Notes: generated by a model not told the origin, from the letters alone. A stretch of 64,000 nucleotides of DNA from DASYLJ01 sp964432595 (GCA_964432595.1 CAYSOF010000010.1:1-64000); one strand, 5' to 3'. Counted from the first letter of the stretch, positions 8,531-18,885 are shown. Numbers and translations: made by a program.

Positions 8531-8839
8531 TCAGCCGTGCTCCGTGTCGACGTGCGCGAGCGCCGCCGCCAGGTCGTCGGCCGTGCACACGCCGTGGTCG
8601 ACGACGAGCCGCTCGAGCGCGGTCGTCCACGCGTCGTAGTAGGGCACGTCGGGGTGCTCGGCGATGGCCGCGATCAGACGCTGCTGGAACTCGCTCCACG
8701 GCAGGCCGAGCCCGCGTACGACGGCGAGCGCCATCCCGAACGCGCGCCCCTGCCATGGCGCGTCGAAGACGAGCTCGCCGTTGCGCCGCGGCGGCGCCGC
8801 CGAGCCCGGCATCGCCGTGACCGCCGGATCGATCGTCAC
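8531..8839 (-). CDS. Nitrile hydratase accessory/activator protein
   Basis: A 102-residue protein similar to the small nitrile hydratase activators, which share the fold of the NHase beta N-terminal domain and deliver the metal to the alpha subunit. Visible features are GELVFDAPWQGRAFGMALAV, LPWSEFQQRLIAAIAEH, PYYDAWTTALERLVVDHGV. The GTG start at 8839 overlaps the alpha-subunit stop (GTGA). Its similarity to the beta subunit stretch VFHAPWEARVFGLLFGV shows their shared ancestry. It is the last gene of the minus-strand run. Confidence 0.85.
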   Translation of the reverse strand: MTIDPAVTAMPGSAAPPRRNGELVFDAPWQGRAFGMALAVVRGLGLPWSEFQQRLIAAIAEHPDVPYYDAWTTALERLVVDHGVCTADDLAAALAHVDTEHG

Positions 8840-9435
8840 GGCCGCGCCGTCCCGATCATCGTCTCGCGCGTCACGCGCGCGGCGAGATCGTCCTCCGACA
8901 GCCCGGCCGTGTCGGGCGGACGCTCGGGCAGCACCAGGTAGCGCGTCTCCGCGCTCGAGTCCCAGACGCGGATGGCGACGTCGGCCGGCAGGTCGAGGCC
9001 CATCTCGCGGAGCAGCACGCGCGGCTCGCGCACCATGCGTGCGCGATACTCTGGGCTCTTGTACCAGGCCGGCGGCAGCCCGAGCACCGGCCACGGGTAG
9101 CAGGAGCACAGGGAGCACACGACGACGTTGTGCACCCCGGGCTCGTTCGCGACGACGACCATGTGCTCGCCCTCGGGACCGCCGTAGCCGAGCTCCGCGA
9201 TCGCGGCGGTGCCGTCGGCGAGCAGCCGCTGCCGGTACGCGTCGTCCACCCACGCGCGGGCGACGACGCGCGCACCGTTCATGGGCCCGACGTCGCGCTC
9301 GTACGTCTGCACCACCTGATCGACGAAGCCGGGCGGCAGCAGGCCCTTCGCGGTCAGCAGCTCCTCGAGCGCGCGTGTGCGCGCCTCGGTGGGCGAGACG
9401 TCGCGGGGATGATGGTGATCGTGTCCGTCGCTCAT
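8836..9435 (-). CDS. nthA: Nitrile hydratase alpha subunit
   Basis: A 199-residue alpha subunit of nitrile hydratase, which hydrates nitriles to amides. The metal site is C107-S-L-C110-S-C112 in VVVCSLCSCYPWPVLGLPP. CSLCSC is the form typical of iron enzymes, while CTLCSC typifies cobalt enzymes, yet the Tyr-Pro-Trp that follows is more usual in cobalt or thiocyanate hydrolase relatives. RARMVREPRVLLREMG and SAETRYLVLPERP are conserved family blocks. ATG 9435 overlaps the beta stop (ATGA). The His-rich N terminus (DGHDHHH) may bind metal. The longer upstream open frame is antisense to nothing real and is rejected. Confidence 0.95.
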   Translation of the reverse strand: MSDGHDHHHPRDVSPTEARTRALEELLTAKGLLPPGFVDQVVQTYERDVGPMNGARVVARAWVDDAYRQRLLADGTAAIAELGYGGPEGEHMVVVANEPGVHNVVVCSLCSCYPWPVLGLPPAWYKSPEYRARMVREPRVLLREMGLDLPADVAIRVWDSSAETRYLVLPERPPDTAGLSEDDLAARVTRETMIGTARP

Positions 9436-10046
9436 GCGCGCTCCAGCCAGCGGGCCCAGAGGTCCACGTGGATCGTCTCGTCGGCGGGCGCGTCGTCGCC
9501 CCACAGCTCGCGGGCGGTGAACGCGACGGCGTACGTCGGCTCCGACGGCGCGGGCCGCGCGTGCGCCGCGACGTCGGGGACCTCGAACGAGGGGTCGACC
9601 CGCACGACGACGCCACGCCGCCCGCGCACCCAGTGCGGACACCGCGTGTGCCCGCGCGGACGGAACCGGCGCACGACGACCGCATCACCGACCGCGAAGC
9701 GCTCGGCGGCGTCCGGCGGCAGCACGAGGTCGGACGCGACCGGACGAGACAACGGCACGTGTCCGCCCGCGCGCGCCTCGAGGTCGGCCGCCGTCACCAT
9801 GCCGCGCTCGACGGCGAGCGTCAGGATGCCGGTGAGCATGCGCTCGTAGTACGGCGCCGCGAGGTAGTGGGCCGGGTCCATGCGCTCGACCGCATGCCGG
9901 TAGAGATGCGCGCCCGTGTGCATCGTCACGCCGAACAGCAGCCCGAACACCCGCGCCTCCCACGGCGCGTGGAACACCGGCTCGTCGCGCTCGACGACGA
10001 CGGGCCCGAAGCCGTCCATGCCGCCCAGGTCGTGGATGCCGTCCAC
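9432..10046 (-). CDS. nthB: Nitrile hydratase beta subunit
   Basis: A 204-residue beta subunit. It begins with the family signature DGIHDLGGMDGFGPV from a GTG at 10046, followed by EPVFHAPWEARVFGLL, YYERMLTGILTLAVERG and the C-terminal SH3-like domain (RFAVGDAVVVRRF..HTRCPHWVRGRRGVV and a final IHVDLWARWLE). The gene order beta-alpha-activator is the one usual for cobalt-type enzymes. It starts 22 bases after the ABC ATPase gene, so it probably shares that transcript. Confidence 0.93.
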   Translation of the reverse strand: MDGIHDLGGMDGFGPVVVERDEPVFHAPWEARVFGLLFGVTMHTGAHLYRHAVERMDPAHYLAAPYYERMLTGILTLAVERGMVTAADLEARAGGHVPLSRPVASDLVLPPDAAERFAVGDAVVVRRFRPRGHTRCPHWVRGRRGVVVRVDPSFEVPDVAAHARPAPSEPTYAVAFTARELWGDDAPADETIHVDLWARWLERA

Positions 10047-10068
10047 GTCCCGGGCATAGCACGGCGGC

Positions 10069-10749
10069 TCACGTCGCGACGAGCACGCCGTCGACGAGAC
10101 GCAGGCGGCGCTCGCCGATCGGCGCGAGCCGCTCGTCGTGCGTGACGACGACCAGCGCCGCGCCGTCGTCCACGGCGAGCCGTCGCAGCTCGCCGGCGAC
10201 GGCGGCGCCCGTGGCTGCGTCGAGATGCGCGGTCGGCTCGTCCGCGAGCACCAGCCGCGGGCGATTGGCCAGCGCCCGCGCGACGCCCACACGCTGGCAT
10301 TCGCCGGCCGACAGCGCCGCGGGCAGGAGGTGGCCGCGGTCGCCGAGCCCGAGACGAGCGAGCAGGTCGTCGGTGCGAGTGGCCGCGTCGCGCCGGGTTC
10401 GTCCTGCGGCCGTCTGCACGAGCATCACGTTCTGCCGCGCCGTGAGGCGCTCGAGGAGCAGGCCACGCTGGAAGACGATGCCGACGCGCGCGAGGCGGAT
10501 CGTGTCCCGCGTTCGCTCCGTCGCCGTGCCGAGGTCGACGCCGTCGAGCACCACCGTGCCGCGATCGGGACGAAGCAGCCCGCCCAGGATGGTGAGCAGC
10601 GTCGTCTTGCCGGAGCCCGACGGCCCGGTGATCACGACCGACTCGCCGGGCGCGACGGCGAGCGACCCGTCGCGCACGCCGACGATCGGCCGGCCGCCGG
10701 CGTGCCACGTCTTGCAGACGTGCTCGGCCTGCAACACCGCGTCAGGCAC
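10069..10749 (-). CDS. ABC transporter ATPase, LolD/MacB-like
   Basis: A 226-residue ABC ATPase. Walker A is GPSGSGKTT (about 41-49), the signature is LSAGECQRVGVARAL, Walker B is RLVLADEPTAHLD, and the H-loop is VVVTHD. It is most like the LolD/FtsE/MacB ATPases that pair with FtsX-like permeases. The GTG start overlaps the permease stop by 8 bases, so the two make one transporter. Placement directly ahead of the nitrile hydratase genes suggests a shared transcript, perhaps only by operon readthrough. Confidence 0.92.
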   Translation of the reverse strand: MPDAVLQAEHVCKTWHAGGRPIVGVRDGSLAVAPGESVVITGPSGSGKTTLLTILGGLLRPDRGTVVLDGVDLGTATERTRDTIRLARVGIVFQRGLLLERLTARQNVMLVQTAAGRTRRDAATRTDDLLARLGLGDRGHLLPAALSAGECQRVGVARALANRPRLVLADEPTAHLDAATGAAVAGELRRLAVDDGAALVVVTHDERLAPIGERRLRLVDGVLVAT

Positions 10750-11848
10750 GGAACACCAGTGCGGGATCGGTCCGCGCCACCGCGCGGACCGGCAGCCAGG
10801 CCGCCGCCAATGCGACGCCCGCGGCGCCCGCCGCCGCCAGCGCGACGAGCCACCAGGGAACCAGCACGACGAACCGCGGCACGACGCGCGCGATGCCCGC
10901 CGCCGCGCCGAGGCCGCCGGCGACGCCGAGCAGCACGCCGATGGCCGCGACGATCGCCGCCTGCCACAGCACGACGGCGTAGACGCGCCGGCGCGGGATG
11001 CCGAGCGCGCGGAGCAGGGCGTGCTCCGTCCGTCGCTCGACCGCGGACACCCACAGCGCGAGGCCGAGCACGATCGCGCCGACGAGGCCGGTGATGCCGG
11101 CCACGACGCCGATCACCGGGCGGTAGAACTGCCGCGCCATCGACACGATCTCGGCGTCGAACTGCGGGCGCGTGTAGACGTCGACGCCGCGGATGCGTGC
11201 GAGACGCTCGCGCAGCGCCTCGGCGTCGGTGCCCGGCGCGACGTCGACGAAGAGATGGCTCGGATCGCTCACGCCCGCGAGCGCCAGCGCGTTGCGGTTC
11301 GCCCACGCGAACGTGCCGATGACCGAGTTGCCGCCCTCGGCGACGCCGGCCAGACGGAAGCGCGCGCCGGCGACGCGGAAGGACGTGCGGAGCGGCAGCC
11401 GCAGCTCGTCGACCAGAGCGCGATCGAGGATGATCTCGTCGAGCTCGTCGGGGCGGGGCTGTCCGGCCACGACGGCCGGCGGGACGCCGAACGTCGCGGC
11501 GGGATCGATGCCCATCAGATAGACGAGGCCACGCTGGCCGTCGCGCTCGACCCAGACGAGGCGCCCGTGCAACGCCTCGACCGACGCGACGCCCGGCACG
11601 GCGCGGACGGCGTCGACCGTCGCCGACGGGATGCGCGACGTCGAGCGCATGAAGATCGGCGACGCGCCCGCCTCGGTGACGATCAGGTCGCCGGGGAGCG
11701 TGCGCGGGAACGCGACCATGGCGTCGAGGAGGCCCAGATAGACGCCGCTGATCACCAGCACGAGCAGCACCGGCAGGGCGATCGCGAGGGCGAGCGCGGC
11801 ACTCCGTCCGGGCTCGCGCCGGACGTTGTGCCATGCGATCGCCAGCAC
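10742..11848 (-). CDS. FtsX-like ABC transporter permease
   Basis: A 368-residue FtsX/MacB-type permease with one N-terminal membrane segment (RSAALALAIALPVLLVLVIS), a large periplasmic domain of about 200 residues, and three C-terminal membrane segments (GVVAGITGLVGAIVLGLAL, VVLWQAAIVAAIGVLLGVAG, FVVLVPWWLVALAAAGAAG). The loop RRTEHALLRALGIPRRRVY between them is the FtsX-family coupling motif. Start is GTG at 11848. With the ATPase it likely forms a lipoprotein or small-molecule export or mechanotransmission complex. Confidence 0.88.
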   Translation of the reverse strand: MLAIAWHNVRREPGRSAALALAIALPVLLVLVISGVYLGLLDAMVAFPRTLPGDLIVTEAGASPIFMRSTSRIPSATVDAVRAVPGVASVEALHGRLVWVERDGQRGLVYLMGIDPAATFGVPPAVVAGQPRPDELDEIILDRALVDELRLPLRTSFRVAGARFRLAGVAEGGNSVIGTFAWANRNALALAGVSDPSHLFVDVAPGTDAEALRERLARIRGVDVYTRPQFDAEIVSMARQFYRPVIGVVAGITGLVGAIVLGLALWVSAVERRTEHALLRALGIPRRRVYAVVLWQAAIVAAIGVLLGVAGGLGAAAGIARVVPRFVVLVPWWLVALAAAGAAGVALAAAWLPVRAVARTDPALVFRA

Positions 11849-11863
11849 CGGGACGCCGACGGG

Positions 11864-12382
11864 CTACTGCTTCGTCGCCGAGAAGGACGTCTTGCCCTTC
11901 TTCGGCGTGCCCTGGGCGAACGACACCACCATCTTCCCCTTGAGCGTCGTGCCCTTGAGCTTGGCTTTCACGGTGTAGCCGGTGATGTCCGGGCGGCACG
12001 ACGGGGTGCCGCTCATCGAGATCTTCTCGACCTTCTTCTTCGACTGCGACGTCACGGTGGTGGCGCCCCAATCGGCGGCGTTGGTGGCCGAGAAGCTCAT
12101 CCCCGCGTCGGTGAAGTCGACGCCGCGGGTGAGGACGCGCGTTGCGGTGACGCTCCCGCAGTTGAAGAGGCCGGAGAACTGATAGTCCACGGTCATGGTC
12201 TGCCCGTCGGACGACGCCGTGACGGTGCCGCCGAACGAGCCGTCGACCTTGAACGTGTTGTTCTTCCACGTCCCCGACCATGTGCCCGCGTAGTTCGCGG
12301 GGTCGAAGACGGCTCCAGCGCCCGACGCCGTCAGCATGACGAGCGCGGTCGCGATACCAACTGACTGCAGCCATGCATGCAT
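11864..12382 (-). CDS. Secreted protein of unknown function
   Basis: A 172-residue protein with a signal peptide (MHAWLQSVGIATALVMLTASGAGA). The mature part is beta-rich, beginning FDPANYAGTWSGTWKNNTFK and continuing with alternating polar/hydrophobic strands; it ends in a Lys-rich region (GTPKKGKTSFSATKQ). There are two Cys residues that could form a disulfide. It ends 15 bases before the permease start and may be its cargo or partner. I do not recognise the family. Confidence 0.75.
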   Translation of the reverse strand: MHAWLQSVGIATALVMLTASGAGAVFDPANYAGTWSGTWKNNTFKVDGSFGGTVTASSDGQTMTVDYQFSGLFNCGSVTATRVLTRGVDFTDAGMSFSATNAADWGATTVTSQSKKKVEKISMSGTPSCRPDITGYTVKAKLKGTTLKGKMVVSFAQGTPKKGKTSFSATKQ

Positions 12383-12425
12383 GCTGCGCCACTACCATGA
12401 GGCGCTCCGGCAGTCGAGGCGGACG

Positions 12426-13127
12426 TCAGGCCAGACGGACGATCTCGCCGCTCTCGACCCGGTAACACGTCTGCACGAGGCCGACTTTCCCCGACGCGAC
12501 GGCGTCGCCGACGATGCTGCTGTAGGTGACGAGATCGCGCGCGCTCTGGCGGACGTTCGCCTCGATCGCGCGCTGGAGCCGATCGCCGCCGGCGGGATCG
12601 TCGCGCAGCAGCTCGACGCTCGGCGCGATCCGCCGCATGAGCGCCTGCATGCTCGGCGACGGCATCTCCTCGCCGTCGAGCGCCGCCTCGACCGTCCCGC
12701 AGCGCGAGTGGCCCAGCACCACCAGCAGCTTCGGGTGATAGCGCTGCAGCGCGTACTCGATGCTGCCGAGGCCGACCGGGTCGACGACGTTGGCGGCCGA
12801 GCGCACGACGAACAGCTCTCCCAGCCCGGTGTCGAAGACCGTCTCCGGTCCGACCCGGCTGTCCGAGCAGCCGAGCACGACGATGCGCGGGTGCTGCGCG
12901 TCCGCCAGCTGCTCGCGGACGTCGACCAGCGCGTGCTCCGCGGGCGTACCCTCGACGAAGCGGCGATTGCCGGTCACCAGGTTGCCCCAGAGCTCGGTCG
13001 CCTCGACGCCGCGATCGCGGCAGACGCCGTCCAACGCCGTATCTCCGAACGCGCGGCGCGGCCAGGACACGCCGGCGAGCGCGCCCGCCGCGAAGAGCGA
13101 GCCCAACTCCCGTCGCGTCAATCCCAT
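12426..13127 (-). CDS. Beta-class carbonic anhydrase with Tat-like signal
   Basis: A 233-residue beta-carbonic anhydrase. Zinc ligands and catalytic residues are visible: Cys87, Asp89 and Arg91 in LGCSDSRVGPE, His140 and Cys143 in LGHSRCGTVEAAL. From ATG 13127 the N terminus reads MGLTRRELGSLFAAGALAGV, a twin-arginine-type signal, which suggests export to the periplasm. A further-upstream start at 13163 would bury that signal. It heads a minus-strand cluster with the secreted protein and the ABC/nitrile hydratase genes. Confidence 0.93.
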   Translation of the reverse strand: MGLTRRELGSLFAAGALAGVSWPRRAFGDTALDGVCRDRGVEATELWGNLVTGNRRFVEGTPAEHALVDVREQLADAQHPRIVVLGCSDSRVGPETVFDTGLGELFVVRSAANVVDPVGLGSIEYALQRYHPKLLVVLGHSRCGTVEAALDGEEMPSPSMQALMRRIAPSVELLRDDPAGGDRLQRAIEANVRQSARDLVTYSSIVGDAVASGKVGLVQTCYRVESGEIVRLA

Positions 13128-13185
13128 GACCGTTCCGTACGCATCCACCCACAACGTCGGCACGCGCCGGCGAATTCTTGAACCG

Positions 13186-13950
13186 TCACGGACGACGGGC
13201 GACGAGCTGCACGACGCCGAGCCGTCCGTCGGCCAGCGCGGCGGCGAGGGTCTCGCGCAGGCGGGCCTCCGCGGCGAGCGCGGGATCGCCGCCCGCGCGC
13301 AGCCGGCGGAGCAGCTGCTCGCGCGCGGCCAGCACCGGCGCCGACCGCTCGACGGCGTCCCGCGTGACGTCGTGCGCGGTCACCTCGACGAAGCCCGCCG
13401 CGCGCAGCTGCTCCACGCGGCTGGCGAGCGTCGCGAACCGCCAGCCGGGTAGGGTGGGCGGTGCTCCCGCGCGGTCGACCAGGTCCTGTACGGCGAGGTG
13501 GCCGCCCGGCCGCAGCGCCCGCATGGCGTCGTCGAGTGCGCCGTCGGGCAGCCGCGGCAGCGCTTCGGTGATCCACACGTGCGTGAAGCGCGCGTCGCGG
13601 ACGGGCAGCCGGGTGGCGGCCGCCGGCACGTGGAAGACCTGGCGCGCGAGCTGCGCGCGCCGCGTGATCGCGGCGCCGGCCGTCGCCTCGCCGGCGTCGC
13701 CCGCCGTCGACACGACGGTGCAGCCGAGCCGCGTCGCGAGCCAGCGTCCCGTCGCGCCGAGGTCGCTGCCGAGGTCGAGCACGAGCTCGTACTTGCGGAA
13801 GATGCCGTGCGCGCTCAGCCGTCCGAGCAGCTCGCGCGACGTGCCGCTCGCGTGCTCGAGGCCGAAGCACGGCAGCCCGCGCGGCGGCGGGCTGGCCGCC
13901 GCGAGCGTGCGGGCGAGCCCGCCGACGAGCGCACCGACCTCCGCCTGCAC
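13186..13950 (-). CDS. Class I methyltransferase-like protein
   Basis: About 254 residues from a GTG at 13950. The core looks like a Rossmann methyltransferase: YELVLDLGSDLGATGRWLAT (motif I, with an unusual SDLGATG loop in place of GxGxG), FTHVWITEALPRLPDGALDD, and MRALRPGGHLAVQDLVDRAG. The final third is helical. The open frame extends further upstream but overlaps the divergent gene at 14027, so a start near 13950 leaves a 76-base shared promoter region. Start and substrate are uncertain. Confidence 0.65.
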   Translation of the reverse strand: MQAEVGALVGGLARTLAAASPPPRGLPCFGLEHASGTSRELLGRLSAHGIFRKYELVLDLGSDLGATGRWLATRLGCTVVSTAGDAGEATAGAAITRRAQLARQVFHVPAAATRLPVRDARFTHVWITEALPRLPDGALDDAMRALRPGGHLAVQDLVDRAGAPPTLPGWRFATLASRVEQLRAAGFVEVTAHDVTRDAVERSAPVLAAREQLLRRLRAGGDPALAAEARLRETLAAALADGRLGVVQLVARRP

Positions 13951-14026
13951 GCTCGGCGAGATATCGCCTCGACATGGGAGCGTCCAGTTGGCCGCGTGCG
14001 GCACGTGCGCTAAATTCCGCGCGCCG

Positions 14027-14569
14027 ATGCCCGCCGTTTCGTCGCCGCCCGGTCCGCGCCCGGCCTGGTATCGCCGGCTGCCGCCGTCGTTGCAGAAGGT
14101 GGCGGCGAAGAGCGACCAGTATCGGGTCCTGCCGCTCCATCCGCATCCCGCGTTGCAGGACGCCGTCGCGCGGCTGCCCGACGTGCTCGCGTCGGCGATC
14201 GTCGCCGACGTCCAGCGCGTCTCGCAGCACATCGCCGACGGCGTGTGCGTCGGGCTCGGCGTGTCGAAGCTCCGCGTGCGCGTCCAGGAGCGCCGGCCAC
14301 ACGACGTCCGCGGGGAGCTGCACGGGCTCTACGTCCCGAGCAACACCGCCGGCGCCGATCAGATCACGCTCTGGATGCTGACCGCCAAGCGCGGGCAGGT
14401 CGTCGCCTATCGCACTTTCCTGCGCACTCTCCTGCACGAGCTCTGCCATCATCTCGACTACACGTACCTGCACCTGCGGGACTCGCTGCACACGCAGGGC
14501 TTCTACCAGCGGGAATCCAGCCTTTTCGCGGTGCTGGAGGTGGGGCAGGCGGCCTCTGCGCGACGCTGA
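14027..14569 (+). CDS. HExxH zinc-metallopeptidase-like protein
   Basis: A 180-residue soluble protein from ATG 14027. It contains LLHELCHHLDYTYLHLRDSL (about residues 132-151), where HELCH fits the HExxH zincin motif with a downstream His as possible third ligand (HTQGFYQRESSLF also follows). The first 60 residues are basic and Pro-rich. The fold resembles small SprT or minimal gluzincin-type domains, but I cannot assign a family. It lies 49 bases ahead of the mevalonate operon. Confidence 0.7.
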   Translation: MPAVSSPPGPRPAWYRRLPPSLQKVAAKSDQYRVLPLHPHPALQDAVARLPDVLASAIVADVQRVSQHIADGVCVGLGVSKLRVRVQERRPHDVRGELHGLYVPSNTAGADQITLWMLTAKRGQVVAYRTFLRTLLHELCHHLDYTYLHLRDSLHTQGFYQRESSLFAVLEVGQAASARR

Positions 14570-14618
14570 ACATAGCCGTGCGTCGCCCGGGCGAATAATG
14601 TTAGAACCTGCCGTCGCG

Positions 14619-15599
14619 ATGACCAGGTCAGAGGCCACCGCCCGCAGCAACGTGAACGTCGCCCTGGTCAAATACTGGGGCAAGCGCGATCCCGAGCTGA
14701 ATCTCCCCGCCACCGGCAGCATCTCGATCACCCTCGACGGCCTCTCCATCGACGCCCGCGTCGCCTTCGCGGGGGCCTCGGCCGACGAGTTCGAGATCGA
14801 CGGCGCTCCGGCCGCCGGCGAGGAGCGGGCGCGGCTCGTCCGCTTCGTCGACCTGCTGCGCCGCGAGGCGCGACGCGCCGATCCCGTCTCGGTCGTCACC
14901 CGCAGCCACGTTCCGCGCGGCGTCGGACTGGCGTCGTCCGCGGCCGCGTTCGCGGCGCTGGCGGTCGCGGGCTCGCAGGCCGCCGGCCTCCGCCTCGACC
15001 CCACCGCCCTCTCGGCGCTCGCGCGCCGGGGGTCGGGCTCGGCGGCGCGCAGCATCTTCGGCGGGTTCGTCGAATGGCATCGCGGCGAGCGGGCCGACGG
15101 CACCGACTCCGTCGCCGCGCCGCTGCTCGACGCCGCCGCCTGGGACGTCCGTGTGGTCGTCGCCGTCACGACGACGACGCCGAAGACCGTGTCGTCGCGC
15201 GACGGCATGGCGCGCGCCGCCGCCTCGCCGCTCTATCCCGCGTGGGTCGACGGCGCCGAGGCCGACCTCGCCGAGGCGCGCGCCGCGATCCGCGCCCGCG
15301 ACCTCGAGGCGCTCGGCGCGCTCGCCGAGCACAGCGCGCTCAAGATGCACGCGGTCGGCCTCGCGGCACGCCCGCCGCTCCTCTACTGGCGCGGCGCCAC
15401 GGTCGACTGCATCCATCGCGTATGGGCGCTGCGCGCCGACGGCGTCCCCGGATGGGTGACCATCGACGCCGGGCCGCAGGTGAAGGTGCTGTGCGCGCCC
15501 GCGAACGCACCGGCCATCGCCGAGGCCCTGACCGCCGTGCCGGGCGTCGTGCGCGTCATCACCTGCGCGCCGGGGGCGGGCGCCGAGGTGGTCGCGTGA
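14619..15599 (+). CDS. mvaD: Diphosphomevalonate decarboxylase
   Basis: A 326-residue GHMP-family enzyme that decarboxylates mevalonate 5-diphosphate to IPP. Signatures are NVNVALVKYWGKRD at the N terminus, the nucleotide loop VGLASSAAAFAALA, SGSAARSIFGGFVEW, and the catalytic Asp283 in VTIDAGPQVKVLC (usually DAGPN). I chose ATG 14619 over 14598 because it gives the family's usual 12-14 residues before the KYWGK motif and lies 12 bases after a TTAGAA -10-like element. It opens a nine-gene coupled operon. Confidence 0.95.
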   Translation: MTRSEATARSNVNVALVKYWGKRDPELNLPATGSISITLDGLSIDARVAFAGASADEFEIDGAPAAGEERARLVRFVDLLRREARRADPVSVVTRSHVPRGVGLASSAAAFAALAVAGSQAAGLRLDPTALSALARRGSGSAARSIFGGFVEWHRGERADGTDSVAAPLLDAAAWDVRVVVAVTTTTPKTVSSRDGMARAAASPLYPAWVDGAEADLAEARAAIRARDLEALGALAEHSALKMHAVGLAARPPLLYWRGATVDCIHRVWALRADGVPGWVTIDAGPQVKVLCAPANAPAIAEALTAVPGVVRVITCAPGAGAEVVA

Positions 15600-16546
15600 G
15601 CGTGACGGCGTCGGCACCGGGCAAGCTCTTCGTCACCGGCGAATGGGCGGTGCTGCGCGGCGCGCCGGCGCTGGTCGCCGCCGTCGACCGGCGCGCGACG
15701 GTCACGGTGCAGTCCGGGGACGAGGGGCTCGTCGTGGAATCGCTGGCCGAGGGCCGCACGACGCGCCTGACGCACGACGCGCCGCTGCCGCTCGGCGACG
15801 CGGGCGTCGTACTGGCCGCGGCGCGCGCGCTCGGCGTCCGCGAGGCCCTGCACGTCGTCGTCGACTCGCGCGCGTTCCTGATCGGCGAGCGCAAGCTCGG
15901 CCTCGGCCGCAGCGCGGCAGCGCTCGTCGCGGCCGTCGGCGCACTGCGTCCCGACGCGCCGGCGGACGAGGTGCTCGACGCCGCGCTCGCCGCGAACGCG
16001 CTCTTCCAGGGTGGGCAGGGCAGCGGGGCAGACATCGGCGCGGCGGTCCACGGCGGCGTGGTCGAAGCCCGGCGCGCCGAGCCGCGCCTGCGGGTCACGC
16101 GACGCGCGCTGCCCGCCGGACTGCAGCTCCTCGCCGGCTGGACGGGCGCCTCGGCGCACACGCCGCCGATGCTCGCGCGGTTCGCGACGGCCACGCCGCC
16201 CGCGTCGTTCGCCGAGCTGATGGCCACCGCGGAGCGCGCCGCCGACGCGGTCGCGCGCGGCGACGGCGCGACGCTGCTCGACGCGGTCGACCGCTCGGCG
16301 GCGCTGCTCGCGCGTGTCGGCGCGGACCTCGACCTGCCGATCGTGACGCCCGCGCTCGACGCGCTGGTCCGCGCCGCGAACAGCGCGGGCGCCGTCGCGA
16401 AGCCGTCCGGCGCCGGCGCCGGCGACTGCGGCATCGCGCTCGTCACGTCGCCCGCGCAGGCGGCCGGCGTCCGCGCCGCATGGCAGGAGGCCGGCATCCT
16501 GCCGCTCGACGTCGTCATCGCCGCCGAGGGGGTCGCACGTGGCTGA
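15596..16546 (+). CDS. mvaK2: Phosphomevalonate kinase (GHMP family)
   Basis: A 316-residue GHMP kinase. ASAPGKLFVTGEWAVLRG at the N terminus is the phosphomevalonate kinase form of the first GHMP motif; LGLGRSAAALVAAV is the nucleotide loop (the usual SS is RS here); GGQGSGADIGAAVHGGVVEA and VAKPSGAGAGDCGIALV are the remaining family motifs. The GTG start at 15596 overlaps the mvaD stop as GTGA. Position between mvaD and the isomerase supports phosphorylation of mevalonate 5-phosphate. The second GHMP kinase of the operon (18886-19800) is the mevalonate kinase. Confidence 0.9.
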   Translation: MSVTASAPGKLFVTGEWAVLRGAPALVAAVDRRATVTVQSGDEGLVVESLAEGRTTRLTHDAPLPLGDAGVVLAAARALGVREALHVVVDSRAFLIGERKLGLGRSAAALVAAVGALRPDAPADEVLDAALAANALFQGGQGSGADIGAAVHGGVVEARRAEPRLRVTRRALPAGLQLLAGWTGASAHTPPMLARFATATPPASFAELMATAERAADAVARGDGATLLDAVDRSAALLARVGADLDLPIVTPALDALVRAANSAGAVAKPSGAGAGDCGIALVTSPAQAAGVRAAWQEAGILPLDVVIAAEGVARG

Positions 16547-17605
16547 GACGATCAGCGACCGCAAGCGCTCCCACCTCGACCTCTGCGAGACGGGGCCCGT
16601 CGAGTACACCGGCAAGACCACGTTGCTCGAAGAGGTCGACCTCGTGCACGACGCGCTGCCCGACCTCGCCGTCGACGAGATCGACGTCGGGACGACGCTG
16701 CTCGGCAAGCGGCTGCGCGCGCCGCTCCTCATCACCGGCATGACCGGCGGCACCGACGAGGCGGCCGAGATCAACCAGTCGCTGGCGCGCGTCGCCGAGG
16801 AGCACGGCATCGCCTTCGGCCTCGGCTCGCAGCGCGCGATGCACCGCCAGCCCGACCTCGGCTACACCTTCACGGTGCGCGAGCACGCGCCGACCACGCT
16901 CGTGCTCTCGAACGTGGGCGTCGTCCAGGCGGGGGCCATGACGACGGCCGAGATCGTATCGTTGGTCCGCGCCGTCGGCGCCGACGCGGTCTGCATCCAC
17001 CTGAACCCGGCTCAGGAGCTGGTGCAGCCGGGGGGGGATCGCGACTTCCGCGGCGGGCTCGACACGTTCCGCCGGCTCGTCCGCGAGCTGCCCGTGCCCG
17101 TCGTCGCCAAGGAGACGGGATGCGGCATCTCGCGCAGCGTCGGCGAGCGGCTGCGCGCCGTGGGCGTCGGCACGGTCGACGTGTCGGGGGCGGGCGGGAC
17201 GTCGTGGGTGCGCGTCGAGGCGCTCCGCGCCGACGAGGCGCAGCGGGCGCTGGGCGACACCTTCGCCGATTGGGGTATCCCAACGGCCGCCGCGGTGCTC
17301 GGCGTGCGCGGCGTCGGGCTCGACGTCATCGCCAGCGGCGGCATCCGCACGGGCCTGGACGTGGCGAAGGTCCTGGCGCTCGGCGCCCGGGTCGCAGGGG
17401 TCGCGCTGCCCGTCTTCCGCGCGTTCCGGGCGGGCGGGATCGCGGCGGCGGGGCGCTACGTCGAGCGGCTCGTGGACGAGCTGCGGACCGCGATGGTCCT
17501 CACGGGCTGCAGGGATGTCCAGGGTTTGGCCCGGGCTCCTCTTGTGCTGGGGAGCCGGCTGCGCGATTGGGTCGGGTCTGACCGGGCCACTTCCGGAGGA
17601 GGCGC

Positions 17606-17609
<4 letters not shown>
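16539..17609 (+). CDS. fni: Type 2 isopentenyl-diphosphate delta-isomerase (FMN)
   Basis: A 356-residue IDI-2, the FMN- and NADPH-dependent enzyme interconverting IPP and DMAPP. Motifs: RKRSHLDLC, LLITGMTGGTDEAAEINQSL, FGLGSQRAM, VGADAVCIHLNPAQELVQPG (with the catalytic-region Gln), VVAKETGCGISRSVG, VDVSGAGGTSWVRVE and the phosphate loop IASGGIRTGLDVAKVLALGA. GTG start; overlaps the kinase gene by 8 bases and HMG-CoA reductase by 4. The enzyme type matches the mevalonate route around it. Confidence 0.97.
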
Positions 17610-18885
<1,276 letters not shown>

